Below are positions 55,793 to 63,697 of a stretch of 64,000 nt of DNA, piece by piece. The stretch lies in NCBI RefSeq assembly GCF_003668555.1, contig NZ_RCWN01000001.1, forward strand, positions 1,970,501 through 2,034,500, written 5' to 3'. Below the pieces are notes generated by a model. It had not been told where the DNA came from. It saw only the letters and a list, made by a program, of their open reading frames with translations, and did no database searches. How positions within the stretch are numbered: the first letter of the stretch is position 1; the number at the start of each line of letters is the position of its first letter. Made by a program: the position numbers and the translations under genes. Origin of the DNA: Notoacmeibacter ruber. Its GTDB lineage: Bacteria; Pseudomonadota; Alphaproteobacteria; Rhizobiales; Rhizobiaceae.

Positions 55793-55887
55793 GGCGAAAC
55801 CCCAAACAAAAGGGCGAGCGTCGGAAGCCCGCCGGCTCGCGATGGCGAAGCCGGCGGCGTTTCGAACTGACGGGCGTTAGACGTCCG

Positions 55888-57021
55888 TCAGATGACGTAG
55901 GATCGGAGCGGCTCGAAGCCGTTGAAGGCGACCGAAGCATAGGTCGTGGTGTAGGCGCCCGTACCTTCGATCAGAACCTCGTCCCCGATGGTGAGCGTGA
56001 TCGGCAGCGGATAAGGCTTCTTCTCGTACATCACGTCGGCGCTGTCGCAGGTCGGACCCGCCAGCACGCAAGGCTCGGTCTCATCGCCGTCACGCGTGGT
56101 GGTGATCGGGTAGCGGATCGCCTCATCCATCGTTTCGGCCAGACCGCCGAACTTGCCGATATCGAGATAGACCCAGCGAACCTTGTCTTCGGCGCTCTTC
56201 TTCGAAATCAGGACGACTTCGCTCTTGATGACGCCTGCATTACCGACCATGCCGCGGCCCGGCTCGATGATGGTCTCCGGGATCTGGTTGCCGAAATGCT
56301 TGCGCAGCGCCGAGAAGATCGCCCGGCCATAGGCTTCAGCAGCCGGCACGTCCTTGAGATAACGGGTCGGAAATCCGCCGCCCATATTGACCATCTGCAG
56401 CGTCACACCCTTTTCGGCCATGGCGCGGAACACGGCATTGGCATCGGCCAGAGCCTTGTCCCATGCGTCGAGATCGGTCTGCTGGCTGCCGACATGGAAC
56501 GACACACCATAGGCCTGCAAACCGTGGTTGACGGCATGCTCCAGAACATCGACGGCCATCACCGGCACGCAGCCGAATTTGCGCGACAGCGGCCATTCAG
56601 CACCTTCTCCGTCCGTCAGCACACGACAGAATATACGAGCGCCGGGCGCAGCACGGGAAATCTTGTCGACTTCCTCGTGGCAGTCGACAGCGAACAGGTC
56701 GATGCCGAGCGCGCGGGCACGGGCAATGTCGCGCTCTTTCTTGATGGTGTTGCCGTAGGAAATGCGGTCTGCGGTCGCACCGGCTTCAAGCGCCATTTCG
56801 ATTTCAGCCACGGAGGCGCAATCGAAAGACGAGCCGAGCGAGGCGAGCAGGCGAAGGATTTCCGGCGCCGGGTTGGCCTTGACGGCATAGAAAATGCGGC
56901 TGTCCGGCAGCGCATGCTTGAAGGCGTTGAAATTGTCGCGAACCACCTCGGTGTCGACGACCAGGCAAGGTCCATCGGGACGTCGGGTGGCGAAGAAGTC
57001 TTGAATGCGCTGGGTTGTCAT
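55888..57021 (-). CDS. Ornithine (or lysine/ornithine) decarboxylase, alanine-racemase fold
   Basis: This PLP enzyme makes putrescine from ornithine (some also take lysine). The 377-residue, eukaryotic-like type III-fold protein shows FYAVKANPAPEILRLLASLGSSFDCASVAEIE (PLP lysine in AVKAN), YGNTIKKERDI, GVSFHVGSQQTDL, MVNMGGGFPTRYL, IIEPGRGMVGNAGVI and LAGPTCDSADVMYEKKPYPLPI, with the catalytic Cys and Asp. This is the usual alphaproteobacterial form. The ATG at 57021 follows a GGGGGAAAG site. A 5' leader of about 440 nt with a small ORF precedes it, as known for speF leaders in this class. Confidence 0.93.
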   Translation of the reverse strand: MTTQRIQDFFATRRPDGPCLVVDTEVVRDNFNAFKHALPDSRIFYAVKANPAPEILRLLASLGSSFDCASVAEIEMALEAGATADRISYGNTIKKERDIARARALGIDLFAVDCHEEVDKISRAAPGARIFCRVLTDGEGAEWPLSRKFGCVPVMAVDVLEHAVNHGLQAYGVSFHVGSQQTDLDAWDKALADANAVFRAMAEKGVTLQMVNMGGGFPTRYLKDVPAAEAYGRAIFSALRKHFGNQIPETIIEPGRGMVGNAGVIKSEVVLISKKSAEDKVRWVYLDIGKFGGLAETMDEAIRYPITTTRDGDETEPCVLAGPTCDSADVMYEKKPYPLPITLTIGDEVLIEGTGAYTTTYASVAFNGFEPLRSYVI

Positions 57022-57462
57022 GGCTTTCCCCCGTGGCCGGCGGACCGGCTATCCGAACGTTGCGCGCCACTCGCCTACCCTTGGCGTTGATGACGCGGTG
57101 ACAAAGTGCAGATCGACGCTGCCGAACCCAGCCGGTGGAGACCCTGAGTCAGACATTCGCCGCTCGGCGACGGTGAACATGATCCCAACGCGTCAGCGCG
57201 GAGACCGTTCGCTTTGTCTTGCCGTCAGTTTGGAGGAAGAACCCGCCGCACATCGAGCAACGCAGTAAAGTGCCTCTTAGAACCCCGGCTGTGGACGCCG
57301 GGAGAGATCGAAAAGGCCCGCTAGTGTCGTTGCTTCAAGACGTCCTCGCATCAAATCCGGTAGGCCGGAGATACGACTGGAGCGGTTAGTTCCAGGTACC
57401 TTACCGTCGCCCCCACCATACGGGGGCTCGGCGGACGCCCACAGGCACGTGCGACTTTGGGC
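57022..57462 (-). ncRNA. Long 5' leader of the ornithine decarboxylase gene, candidate speF-type regulatory RNA
   Basis: About 440 nt separate the predicted transcription start from the decarboxylase ATG, far longer than other leaders here. In alphaproteobacteria a conserved RNA element (the speF motif) is known in this position. Visible parts are the 24-codon ORF (57277-57351), a hairpin TCGCC/GGCGA near 57155-57168, a CGCG-CTGA-CGCG hairpin near 57190, and a GCCGG-TCCG-CCGGC hairpin (57036-57049) just ahead of the ribosome site. I identify it by position and layout, not by a covariance match. Confidence 0.65.
57277..57351 (-). CDS. 24-codon leader ORF upstream of ornithine decarboxylase
   Basis: An ATG-started ORF of 24 codons, starting MRGRLEATTLAG and ending in RPQPGF-stop, lies 255 nt before the decarboxylase. 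Its C-terminal end (FDLSRRPQPGF) contains two prolines close to the stop and two arginines. That composition fits ribosome-arrest leader peptides; the E. coli SpeFL peptide that senses ornithine acts in the same way upstream of speF, though I see no proven homology. Its ribosome site is weak (CGGA, 4 nt before ATG). Translation is inferred. Confidence 0.55.
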   Translation of the reverse strand: MRGRLEATTLAGLFDLSRRPQPGF

Positions 57463-57468
57463 AGAAGC

Positions 57469-57497
57469 GATATAGATATGAGCGAGGGCGGATGCAA
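57469..57497 (-). promoter_or_regulatory. Sigma-70-type promoter of the ornithine decarboxylase gene
   Basis: On the minus strand TTGCAT (57497-57492) and TATATC (57474-57469) are separated by exactly 17 nt, a good housekeeping promoter. The predicted start near 57462 defines the long leader. The -35 box lies about 80 bp before the divergent LysR gene, so that regulator could act here. Confidence 0.6.
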
Positions 57498-57575
57498 GAG
57501 GCAAAAATCGTTGCGCTTGCATTTTCCGTTCCTTGCCCTCATGTGCTGCCGATACAGGCGGGAGAGATAGGCTCC

Positions 57576-58478
57576 ATGGATACTCTGACGCGGATGCGCG
57601 CCTTTATTGATGTTGTTGATGCCGAAGGTTTCTCGGCAGCGGCGCGGCGGATTGGGCGGTCGAAGGCTTTACTCAGCAAATATGTCCGTGAACTCGAGGA
57701 CGAGGTGGGCGCCCTCCTCCTCAACCGGACAACACGGCAGTTTTCGCTGACCGATGCGGGCCACGCCTATTACGGGCGTGCGGTCGAAATCATCAGTGAC
57801 ATCGATTCCCTGCGCGATTCGGTGCGCGATGCCTCCGGTGAAGTCGGCGGCAGGCTGCGGCTGACCGCACCGCGCTCCTATGCCGACGCCGTCATCGGCG
57901 ATTCGCTGATCGCTTTTGCCAAGGCGTTCCCGGATGTGAAGCTGGACGTCCATCTGGAGGATCGCTTCGTCGATCTGGTCGAAGAAGGCTACGACATCGC
58001 CGTGCGGATCGCGCGCCTTCAGGACTCCTCCATGATCGCCCGAAAGCTCGGCGACTTCACCCTTGCCCTGTGCGCCTCACCGGAGGTGATCGAACGGTAT
58101 GGCCGGCCGGAAAGGCCGGAGGACATGGCCGACAAGCCTTGCATCTGTGACACCAATGGCCGCTGGCGGACCAACTGGCCGTTCACGACGCCAAGCGGAG
58201 AGAGACTTTCCGTCAACGTATCCGGCCAGTTGGAAGTCAACAGCCCGGTCGTCGCGAGACGAGGCCTTCTGCAAAATCTCGGCTTCGCCATGCTTCCCAG
58301 ATTCGCTGTCATGGATGATCTGGCTTCCGGGCGCCTCGTTTCGGTTCTGGACGACTATATGGTGCGCGACGGCGGTATCTACGCCGTCTATCCACACCGG
58401 CGCTATCTGCCGGCCCGCGTCCGTGCCTGCGTCGATTTTCTTGCCGACTGGCACAAGAAACACGCCTCGGTGGGCTGA
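57576..58478 (+). CDS. LysR family transcriptional regulator
   Basis: A 300-residue LysR protein. The N-terminal winged helix (MRAFIDVVDAEGFSAAARRIGRSKALLSKYVRELEDEVGALLLNRTTRQFSLTDAG, residues about 7-62) is followed by a two-lobed effector domain (GGRLRLTAPRSYADAVIGDSLIAFAKAFPDVKLDVHLEDRFVDLVEEGYDIAVRIARL). The effector is unknown. The ATG at 57576 has an AGG site and starts the conserved helix; an earlier ATG at 57492 is improbable. It is divergent from the ornithine decarboxylase gene, so it may control that gene or itself. Confidence 0.9.
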   Translation: MDTLTRMRAFIDVVDAEGFSAAARRIGRSKALLSKYVRELEDEVGALLLNRTTRQFSLTDAGHAYYGRAVEIISDIDSLRDSVRDASGEVGGRLRLTAPRSYADAVIGDSLIAFAKAFPDVKLDVHLEDRFVDLVEEGYDIAVRIARLQDSSMIARKLGDFTLALCASPEVIERYGRPERPEDMADKPCICDTNGRWRTNWPFTTPSGERLSVNVSGQLEVNSPVVARRGLLQNLGFAMLPRFAVMDDLASGRLVSVLDDYMVRDGGIYAVYPHRRYLPARVRACVDFLADWHKKHASVG

Positions 58479-58555
58479 CACCGGCCACTTGCGGTCAAAC
58501 TGACGCCATCATGCGCAGGCATGGCTTCCTCGTGGGCGAGAGGGCGAACCGAAGC

Positions 58556-59215
58556 ATGTACAAGGCAGCAATACGCATTCTGACGTTCTCGGCCATGGCC
58601 GTCATGGCGCCGGCAGCCGCCTTGTCGCATCCCCATGTCTGGGCCGAGGCCCGCATGGAAGTGGTGATCGAGGGCGACACCGTCACGGCTCTTCGGCACG
58701 TCTGGCGCTTCGACGATATCTTCACGGCGACAGTCATCATGGAGTTCGATTCCAACGCCGACGACACGCTCGACGCCGCCGAATTGGAGGCCGTCGGCAA
58801 GGTCATCCGGGAATCGACCGCAGAGTTCGATTATTTCCAGTCCGTCACCGTCAACGGAAAAGCGGCGCCCATGATGCCGCCCCCTGTCATCGCGACCGAC
58901 CTGCAGGATGGCCGGCTCCTGGTCTTTTTCGAGAGCCGGACCATGCCGCCCGTGCCACTTTCCGGCAAACTGGCCTTCGGCGTCTTCGACCCGACCTTTT
59001 ATACCGCCATCGATTTTCAGAACGATAGCGACCTTGTCAGCGAAGGACTGCCCTCCCAATGCGAGCGCACGGTCATAAGGCCCGATCCCGACAAGCTGAT
59101 CGAGGAAAATGCCGATCAGCTCGACCAGTATTTCTACGACACGACCGATACGATGAACCCGAGCGGCATCTTCGCCACGCGTCTTGAACTCAACTGCCAG
59201 AAAGCGGACGGATGA
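58556..59215 (+). CDS. DUF1007 family periplasmic protein, partner of nickel/cobalt transporter
   Basis: A secreted protein with a signal peptide (cleavage near ALSHPHVWA). DUF1007 members are recognised by the mature start HPHVWAEARMEVVIEGDTVTALRHVWRFDDIFTATVI and by FGVFDPTFYTAIDF and CERTVIRPDPDKLIEENADQLDQYF. Histidines at the mature N-terminus could bind metal. The family almost always accompanies NicO-type transporters; here the stop overlaps the transporter's ATG. The ATG at 58556 fits the signal; one at 58511 is an alternative. Confidence 0.85.
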   Translation: MYKAAIRILTFSAMAVMAPAAALSHPHVWAEARMEVVIEGDTVTALRHVWRFDDIFTATVIMEFDSNADDTLDAAELEAVGKVIRESTAEFDYFQSVTVNGKAAPMMPPPVIATDLQDGRLLVFFESRTMPPVPLSGKLAFGVFDPTFYTAIDFQNDSDLVSEGLPSQCERTVIRPDPDKLIEENADQLDQYFYDTTDTMNPSGIFATRLELNCQKADG

Positions 59216-60336
59216 GAGTGCCGTATCGATACCGTAACGCTCTAAGCATTGCGCTGTTGGGCCTTGCCGCTGTCATGATCATCACCATGCCGGCTCTTGC
59301 GCAGTCGTCGCTCGGCATAGGCGCCGCCGAACCAGCGGCCAAACCCATCAGCAGCGGCCTCTTCGGCGAAGTCGGACGCTTTATCTTCGAGCAGCAGAAG
59401 CAGTTCTATACGCTGATGAAGGACGCGCTTCTGGCCATGAGGAGCAACCCCGCCGCGGGTTGGACCCTCATCGGGCTCTCCTTCCTCTATGGCATTCTTC
59501 ACGCCGCCGGCCCCGGCCACGGCAAGGCTGTGATCTCCACCTATATGGTTGCCAACGAGATCGCGCTTCGCCGTGGTATCGTCCTGTCGCTCGTGTCGGC
59601 TCTTCTTCAGGGGCTCATGGCCGTGGCGATTATCAGCGCGGTCTTCCTGGTCCTCCGTGGCACGGCCATTTCGCAGACCGATACGGTCTTCACGCTGGAA
59701 ATCCTCTCTTACGCATTTCTGACCGGATTCGGCCTGTGGTTACTGGCCAGAAAGCTCCTGCCTCTCCTCAAAAATACCTTCAGGCGCCGCCCGGCCGCAG
59801 CACCGATGGCCATCTCCGGCGGCGGTGTCGCCCTTGTCGCCACACATCATCATTTCGCGCCGCACGACGATCATGCCGACCATGTGCATGAACACGTCCA
59901 CCATCACCATGGCGATGCCACGCACGCTCACCACCACGCGCCCGGCGAAGTCTGTTCCAGTTGCGGTCATGCTCACATGCCCGACCCGAGCCAAATCGCC
60001 GGCGAGCGTTTTCGGCCGACCGAGGCGCTTTCCGCCGTCATTGCAGTGGGGCTGCGGCCCTGCTCCGGCGCGCTGATCGTCCTGACCTTCGCCTTCCTGA
60101 ATGGCATGGTGGTCGCAGGCATTGGATCGGTTTTCGCCATGGCGCTCGGAACGGCCATCACCGTCGCTGCTCTGGCGACCCTCGCGGTCACGGCGAAGAA
60201 TGTCGCCATACGTTTTGCCGGCGGCACTGGCAGCGCGGTTGCTCGCCAGGTTCAGTTGGTGGTGGAGTTGCTCGGCGCGGGCCTGATTACCATTCTCGGC
60301 ATCATGCTGCTGGCGGGAGCCATGGCCTCCGCCTGA
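59212..60336 (+). CDS. Nickel/cobalt transporter, NicO/RcnA family
   Basis: A 374-residue membrane protein with a signal-like N-terminus and six or seven membrane segments. GILHAAGPGHGKAVISTYMVANEIALRRGIVLSLVSALLQGLMAV is the family's metal-transport signature (HxxGPGHGK). A cytoplasmic or periplasmic loop of about 45 residues rich in His and Asp binds metal (residues about 205-250, ending CSSCGHAH). GLRPCSGALIVLTFAFLNG is the second conserved site. Direction is uncertain: RcnA homologues export, others import. It may balance nickel or cobalt for urease and B12. Confidence 0.9.
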   Translation: MRVPYRYRNALSIALLGLAAVMIITMPALAQSSLGIGAAEPAAKPISSGLFGEVGRFIFEQQKQFYTLMKDALLAMRSNPAAGWTLIGLSFLYGILHAAGPGHGKAVISTYMVANEIALRRGIVLSLVSALLQGLMAVAIISAVFLVLRGTAISQTDTVFTLEILSYAFLTGFGLWLLARKLLPLLKNTFRRRPAAAPMAISGGGVALVATHHHFAPHDDHADHVHEHVHHHHGDATHAHHHAPGEVCSSCGHAHMPDPSQIAGERFRPTEALSAVIAVGLRPCSGALIVLTFAFLNGMVVAGIGSVFAMALGTAITVAALATLAVTAKNVAIRFAGGTGSAVARQVQLVVELLGAGLITILGIMLLAGAMASA

Positions 60337-60352
60337 CGGAACGACCGGGCTT

Positions 60353-60574
60353 CTACCGCTCGCGATCGAGATGCTCTCTGCGCCGGTTCTGACGGCTCCT
60401 CAGCCAGAACAACGCGGGAAAGGTGAGCACGAAAATCGCCGCCACGATGACGCCAAGCCAAGGCGAAACCTCGGCCGCCTTCAAGACGAGGTCGGGGATG
60501 AATATCCAGCCCACCAGAAAGACAAGAGTGATAATAGCCGCCGCAATGGCCGTTCTCCGTGTCTCGGTTGTCAT
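60353..60574 (-). CDS. Small membrane protein of unknown function
   Basis: A 73-residue protein with two membrane segments (about residues 8-28 and 38-58) and a basic C-terminus RSRQNRRREHLDRER. The ATG at 60574 is preferred over the frame's earlier start at 60628, which adds a non-conserved stretch. I do not recognise a family. It is convergent with the NicO gene. Confidence 0.55.
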   Translation of the reverse strand: MTTETRRTAIAAAIITLVFLVGWIFIPDLVLKAAEVSPWLGVIVAAIFVLTFPALFWLRSRQNRRREHLDRER

Positions 60575-60673
60575 GGAAAGGCCTTTCGGTTCGGAGGCAC
60601 AATCATTCGGCCTGTTGCTGCTCGGCAATCGCCATCACGAGTAGGCGATACAGGTACCGACGGGCGTGTCTTG

Positions 60674-61366
60674 TCACGGCGTTGATAGAAGATCGGCACG
60701 GATATCGGCAAGTCGTTTCCTCTGCTGCCCCTCGGCGTCGAAATTGGACGGCTCAAGCCAGATTTCAAAGGCGCGACGGATCACCGGCCATTCGGTATCG
60801 ATCATGGCATACCATGCCGTATCGCGATTGCGGCCACGCGAGACCATATGTTGACGGAAAACACCCTCGAAGGTGAAGCCAAGGCGTTGCGCAGCGCGGT
60901 GGCTGGCTTCGTTGCGATTGTCGAGTTTCCATTCGAAACGCCGATAGCCGAGATCGTCGAAAACATGCCGCGCCATGAGGAAGTGAGCTTCAGTCACCTC
61001 CGGCGTGCCTTGCGCAGCCGGAGCGTGAGCGACCGCTCCCGTTTCGCAAACGCCGTTCTTTTCGTCGATACGCATATAGGAGGCCATGCCGATGGCCGAA
61101 TGATCCGCCAGGCGTCGAAAAACCATGGTGTGCCAGTCTCCCTGCGCCGCTTCCAGCCAGCGCCGGAACTGAGCCTCGGAATTGAAATCCTTGTTCGGGA
61201 AATAACGGATCAGATCATTGAAACGCCTCTCACCGAAGGCGGACCAAAGCGCGGCAGCATCCTTGGCAGGCTGAAAACCCGTCAGTTCGACCAGCGAACC
61301 AGTGAGACGTTCGGGTGAAGGTCTCGGCCTCGGGATCCAATTGGAAAGGTCTGAGGGTGTGTTCAC
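60674..61366 (-). CDS. GNAT family N-acetyltransferase (RimJ/RimL type)
   Basis: A 230-residue RimJ/RimL-like acetyltransferase. DWHTMVFRRLADHSAIGMASYMRIDEKNGVCETGAVAHAPAAQGTPEVTEAHFLMARHVFDDLGYRRFEWKLDNRNEASHRAAQRLGFTFEGVFRQHMVSRGRNRDTAWYAMIDTEWP covers the acetyl-CoA site, the LDxxNxxS motif, and the RLGFxxEG end that mark the family. Substrate is unknown; members often act on amino acids or polyamines. It starts at a GTG with GGAGG 5 nt upstream. Confidence 0.87.
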   Translation of the reverse strand: MNTPSDLSNWIPRPRPSPERLTGSLVELTGFQPAKDAAALWSAFGERRFNDLIRYFPNKDFNSEAQFRRWLEAAQGDWHTMVFRRLADHSAIGMASYMRIDEKNGVCETGAVAHAPAAQGTPEVTEAHFLMARHVFDDLGYRRFEWKLDNRNEASHRAAQRLGFTFEGVFRQHMVSRGRNRDTAWYAMIDTEWPVIRRAFEIWLEPSNFDAEGQQRKRLADIRADLLSTP

Positions 61367-61450
61367 GGCAGCCTCCGTCGTTCATCGCTTCCCGTAGGAT
61401 GAACGAGAGTCCACTCTCAACCAAAAACCTGTCTCGATGGCGAAAAGAGA

Positions 61451-61478
61451 GGGCGCTCGGGGAGGAAATCGAGCGCCC
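61451..61478 (-). terminator. Probable terminator after the esterase gene
   Basis: A perfect 9-bp stem (GGGCGCTCG / CGAGCGCCC) with a 10-nt loop is followed on the minus strand by CTCTTTTCG. It lies in the 263-bp gap between the esterase and GNAT genes, which holds no credible ORF. A second inverted repeat (AATATGAC/GTCATATT, 61571-61600) occurs in the AT-rich part of the same gap. Confidence 0.6.
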
Positions 61479-61629
61479 TTTAGAGAACCAGCCTTGGGAG
61501 GAGGATAATTGCTGGCTGACCCGATACTCGTCTAAACTGGTGAAGAAAGTGTTAACGGGCAAGTTGTGGCAATATGACGTCTTAAAAGGCGGGTCATATT
61601 ATCAAGTAAACGATTATGATGACAGAGTT

Positions 61630-62481
61630 TTAGGCATCACAACCGGATGGTGACTTGGCTGTGCGCTGAATAAAATCCTTTACCAGCACCAGGGACGGAG
61701 CCCGCGAACGCAGCGGCCAGGAGAACGCTGCGATCGTATCCACATGACTGACACCTTCCAGCAATTCTTTATCGACGCGGTTGCCCGACTTTCGCAATGC
61801 TTCGGTCATCTGTCTGGTGTCCAAAGCATGGACCGTCTCATCGTCCAGCCCATGAATGAGCAGCGACGGCGGGTGTTTGCCGCCGGCAAAATCGATGACC
61901 TGGCTGCGCTCGCGCGTTTGCGGCGGAAAGACCGGCTTCCATTCTTCGGTGATATCGAAATTATAAGGGCCGGAGATGCCGATGAAGCCCGCTATGGCTT
62001 CGCATGGATCAATGCGGTAACGCGCCAGATAGCGGCGATCGAAGGTCATCAGCCCACCGATATGCGCCCCGGCGCTATGGCCCATGACAAAAGCGGGCAG
62101 GCCCCTGCCCTCTTCCTTTTCGATGACGGAAAACGCCAGCGCGGCATCGTCGACGAAGGTCGGAAAATTGACGTCCGGATGCAGCCGATAGTCCGGAATG
62201 GCAACCGTAAACCCTTCCTTGGCAAGTGACGCGCCAACGAACTCGTACATGCCCCGGCTTCCGCTCTTCCAGCTTCCTCCATAGTAGAAAACGACCAGTG
62301 CTTCCGGCGCCCGATCCTTTGGTCTGTAGATATCGTAGCGGTGCCTGTCGGCCTCACCATAGGCGATGCCGCGCTCGACAGAGAGGCCGCTATTGCTCGT
62401 CACCGCATTGAGGAGGCTTGCTCCGCTGCATCCGGAAAGGAACAGACCGCAGAACCAGGTGAACAGCACGGCAAGGCGCAT
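61630..62481 (-). CDS. Lipoprotein alpha/beta-hydrolase, probable esterase
   Basis: A 283-residue lipoprotein with signal and lipobox (FLSGC, Cys18), then an alpha/beta-hydrolase fold of the esterase/BD-FAE group: RYDIYRPKDRAPEALVVFYYGGSWKSGSRGMYEF (oxyanion turn GGSW), the nucleophile elbow VMGHSAGAHIGGL with Ser near residue 136, LLIHGLDDETVHALDTRQM for the aspartate, and GVSHVDTIAAFSWPLR for the histidine. It probably hydrolyses a small ester in the periplasm or outer membrane. Substrate unknown. Confidence 0.88.
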   Translation of the reverse strand: MRLAVLFTWFCGLFLSGCSGASLLNAVTSNSGLSVERGIAYGEADRHRYDIYRPKDRAPEALVVFYYGGSWKSGSRGMYEFVGASLAKEGFTVAIPDYRLHPDVNFPTFVDDAALAFSVIEKEEGRGLPAFVMGHSAGAHIGGLMTFDRRYLARYRIDPCEAIAGFIGISGPYNFDITEEWKPVFPPQTRERSQVIDFAGGKHPPSLLIHGLDDETVHALDTRQMTEALRKSGNRVDKELLEGVSHVDTIAAFSWPLRSRAPSLVLVKDFIQRTAKSPSGCDA

Positions 62482-62596
62482 GAAAACTCCGTGATGCGAG
62501 AGAGAATCTGATCGACCCGAGCCAGATCCTCCATTGAATGGTCAGAAACGATACGTCGCCACCTCGTCAAAAGTTGCGTGCGCCTCGTGTTTCCGA

Positions 62597-63697
62597 TCAA
62601 TCCTGCTGTCGGCGCTCGACCGAGACCGCCTTGATGAGCGCTCCGACCTGCTGGCCTTCGACGAGCGCCATCTCATCCACGCTTTTGCGGGTCAGCCGCG
62701 CGCGCAACGCCCCCCGCCCCACCGAGAGCAGCAACTCAACGTAAGGGCCGTCACGATCCGGGGCGATCCGCTTTATCCGCGCCGAGAGCCGATTGCGTAT
62801 GGAGAGCCCTTCGGCGGTGATCGCATCACCCACCGCGAGGCTGACGTCACTGGCGAGAATCCGCAGACGCACGCTTTGCCCTTCGACAAAGCCGCCATGG
62901 GTGAGTTCGAGCGTCTCTCCACCAAGATCGACCCTCGTGATCTGGTATTGCCGATCGATACCGACGACCTTGCCTTCAAGCAAGGCGCCCGCTTCGCTGC
63001 GACCAAGCGCCACATCCGTTTCGAAACGCGGAAAAACGTCGATTGCTGGGCCGGCCGCAACGGTCTGCCCGGCGTCCATCACGACGAGCGTTTCCGCCAG
63101 CCGGGCCACTTCGCTCACATTATGACTGACGAGAACGATCGGGATCCGGCTCTCGTCGCGTATCGCCTCGATCATCGGGATGAGTTCGGCGCGTCGCGCC
63201 GGGTCGAGCGACGCAAGAGGTTCGTCCATCAGAAGAAGCGAAGGGCCCGAGAGAAGCGCCCGCCCAATGGCCACGCGTTGCCGCTCTCCACCGGAAAGGG
63301 TGCGCGGCTTGCGGCCCAGAAGGTGCGCAATTCCTAAAAAATCGGCCATTCTGGATAGAGAGGTAGCGTCCGGCCCGCGCCCTCCATGTCGTCCATAGGC
63401 GAGGTTGGACGACACACTGAGATGCGGGAGAAGCCGCCCCTCCTGGAAGACGAAGCCGACGCGCCGCTGTTCCGCCGGCACATCGATGCCGGTTTCACTA
63501 TCCAGCAACACCCGATCATCAAGCCTGATCGAACCGAGGGCATTCGGCACCAGTCCGGCGATCGCTCGCAAAATCGTTGTCTTGCCCGCCCCGGAAGGGC
63601 CAAACAGAGCAGTGATTCCCAGCCCACTTTCAAAGCGACACTCGGCCTGAAACGACCCCTGCCGTAAACGAACATCGACGCTGAGATTGCCGCTCAT
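62597..63697 (-). CDS. modC: Molybdate ABC transporter ATP-binding protein
   Basis: ModC powers molybdate uptake. The 366-residue protein has Walker A FGPSGAGKTTILRAIAGL, GFVFQEGRLLPHLSVSSNLAYG, signature LSGGERQRVAIGRALLSGP, Walker B LLLMDEPLASLDPARRAEL, and a C-terminal molybdate-binding Mop/TOBE domain (LSVGRGALRARLTRKSVDEMALVEGQQVGALIKAVSVERR), which distinguishes it from other ABC ATPases. Its ATG overlaps the modB stop (ATGA). Confidence 0.95.
   Translation of the reverse strand: MSGNLSVDVRLRQGSFQAECRFESGLGITALFGPSGAGKTTILRAIAGLVPNALGSIRLDDRVLLDSETGIDVPAEQRRVGFVFQEGRLLPHLSVSSNLAYGRHGGRGPDATSLSRMADFLGIAHLLGRKPRTLSGGERQRVAIGRALLSGPSLLLMDEPLASLDPARRAELIPMIEAIRDESRIPIVLVSHNVSEVARLAETLVVMDAGQTVAAGPAIDVFPRFETDVALGRSEAGALLEGKVVGIDRQYQITRVDLGGETLELTHGGFVEGQSVRLRILASDVSLAVGDAITAEGLSIRNRLSARIKRIAPDRDGPYVELLLSVGRGALRARLTRKSVDEMALVEGQQVGALIKAVSVERRQQD

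Noticed and set aside
61315..61653. A 112-codon plus-strand frame in the gap before the esterase
   Set aside because: It begins inside the GNAT gene, runs through a probable terminator hairpin, and has no recognisable domain or ribosome site.
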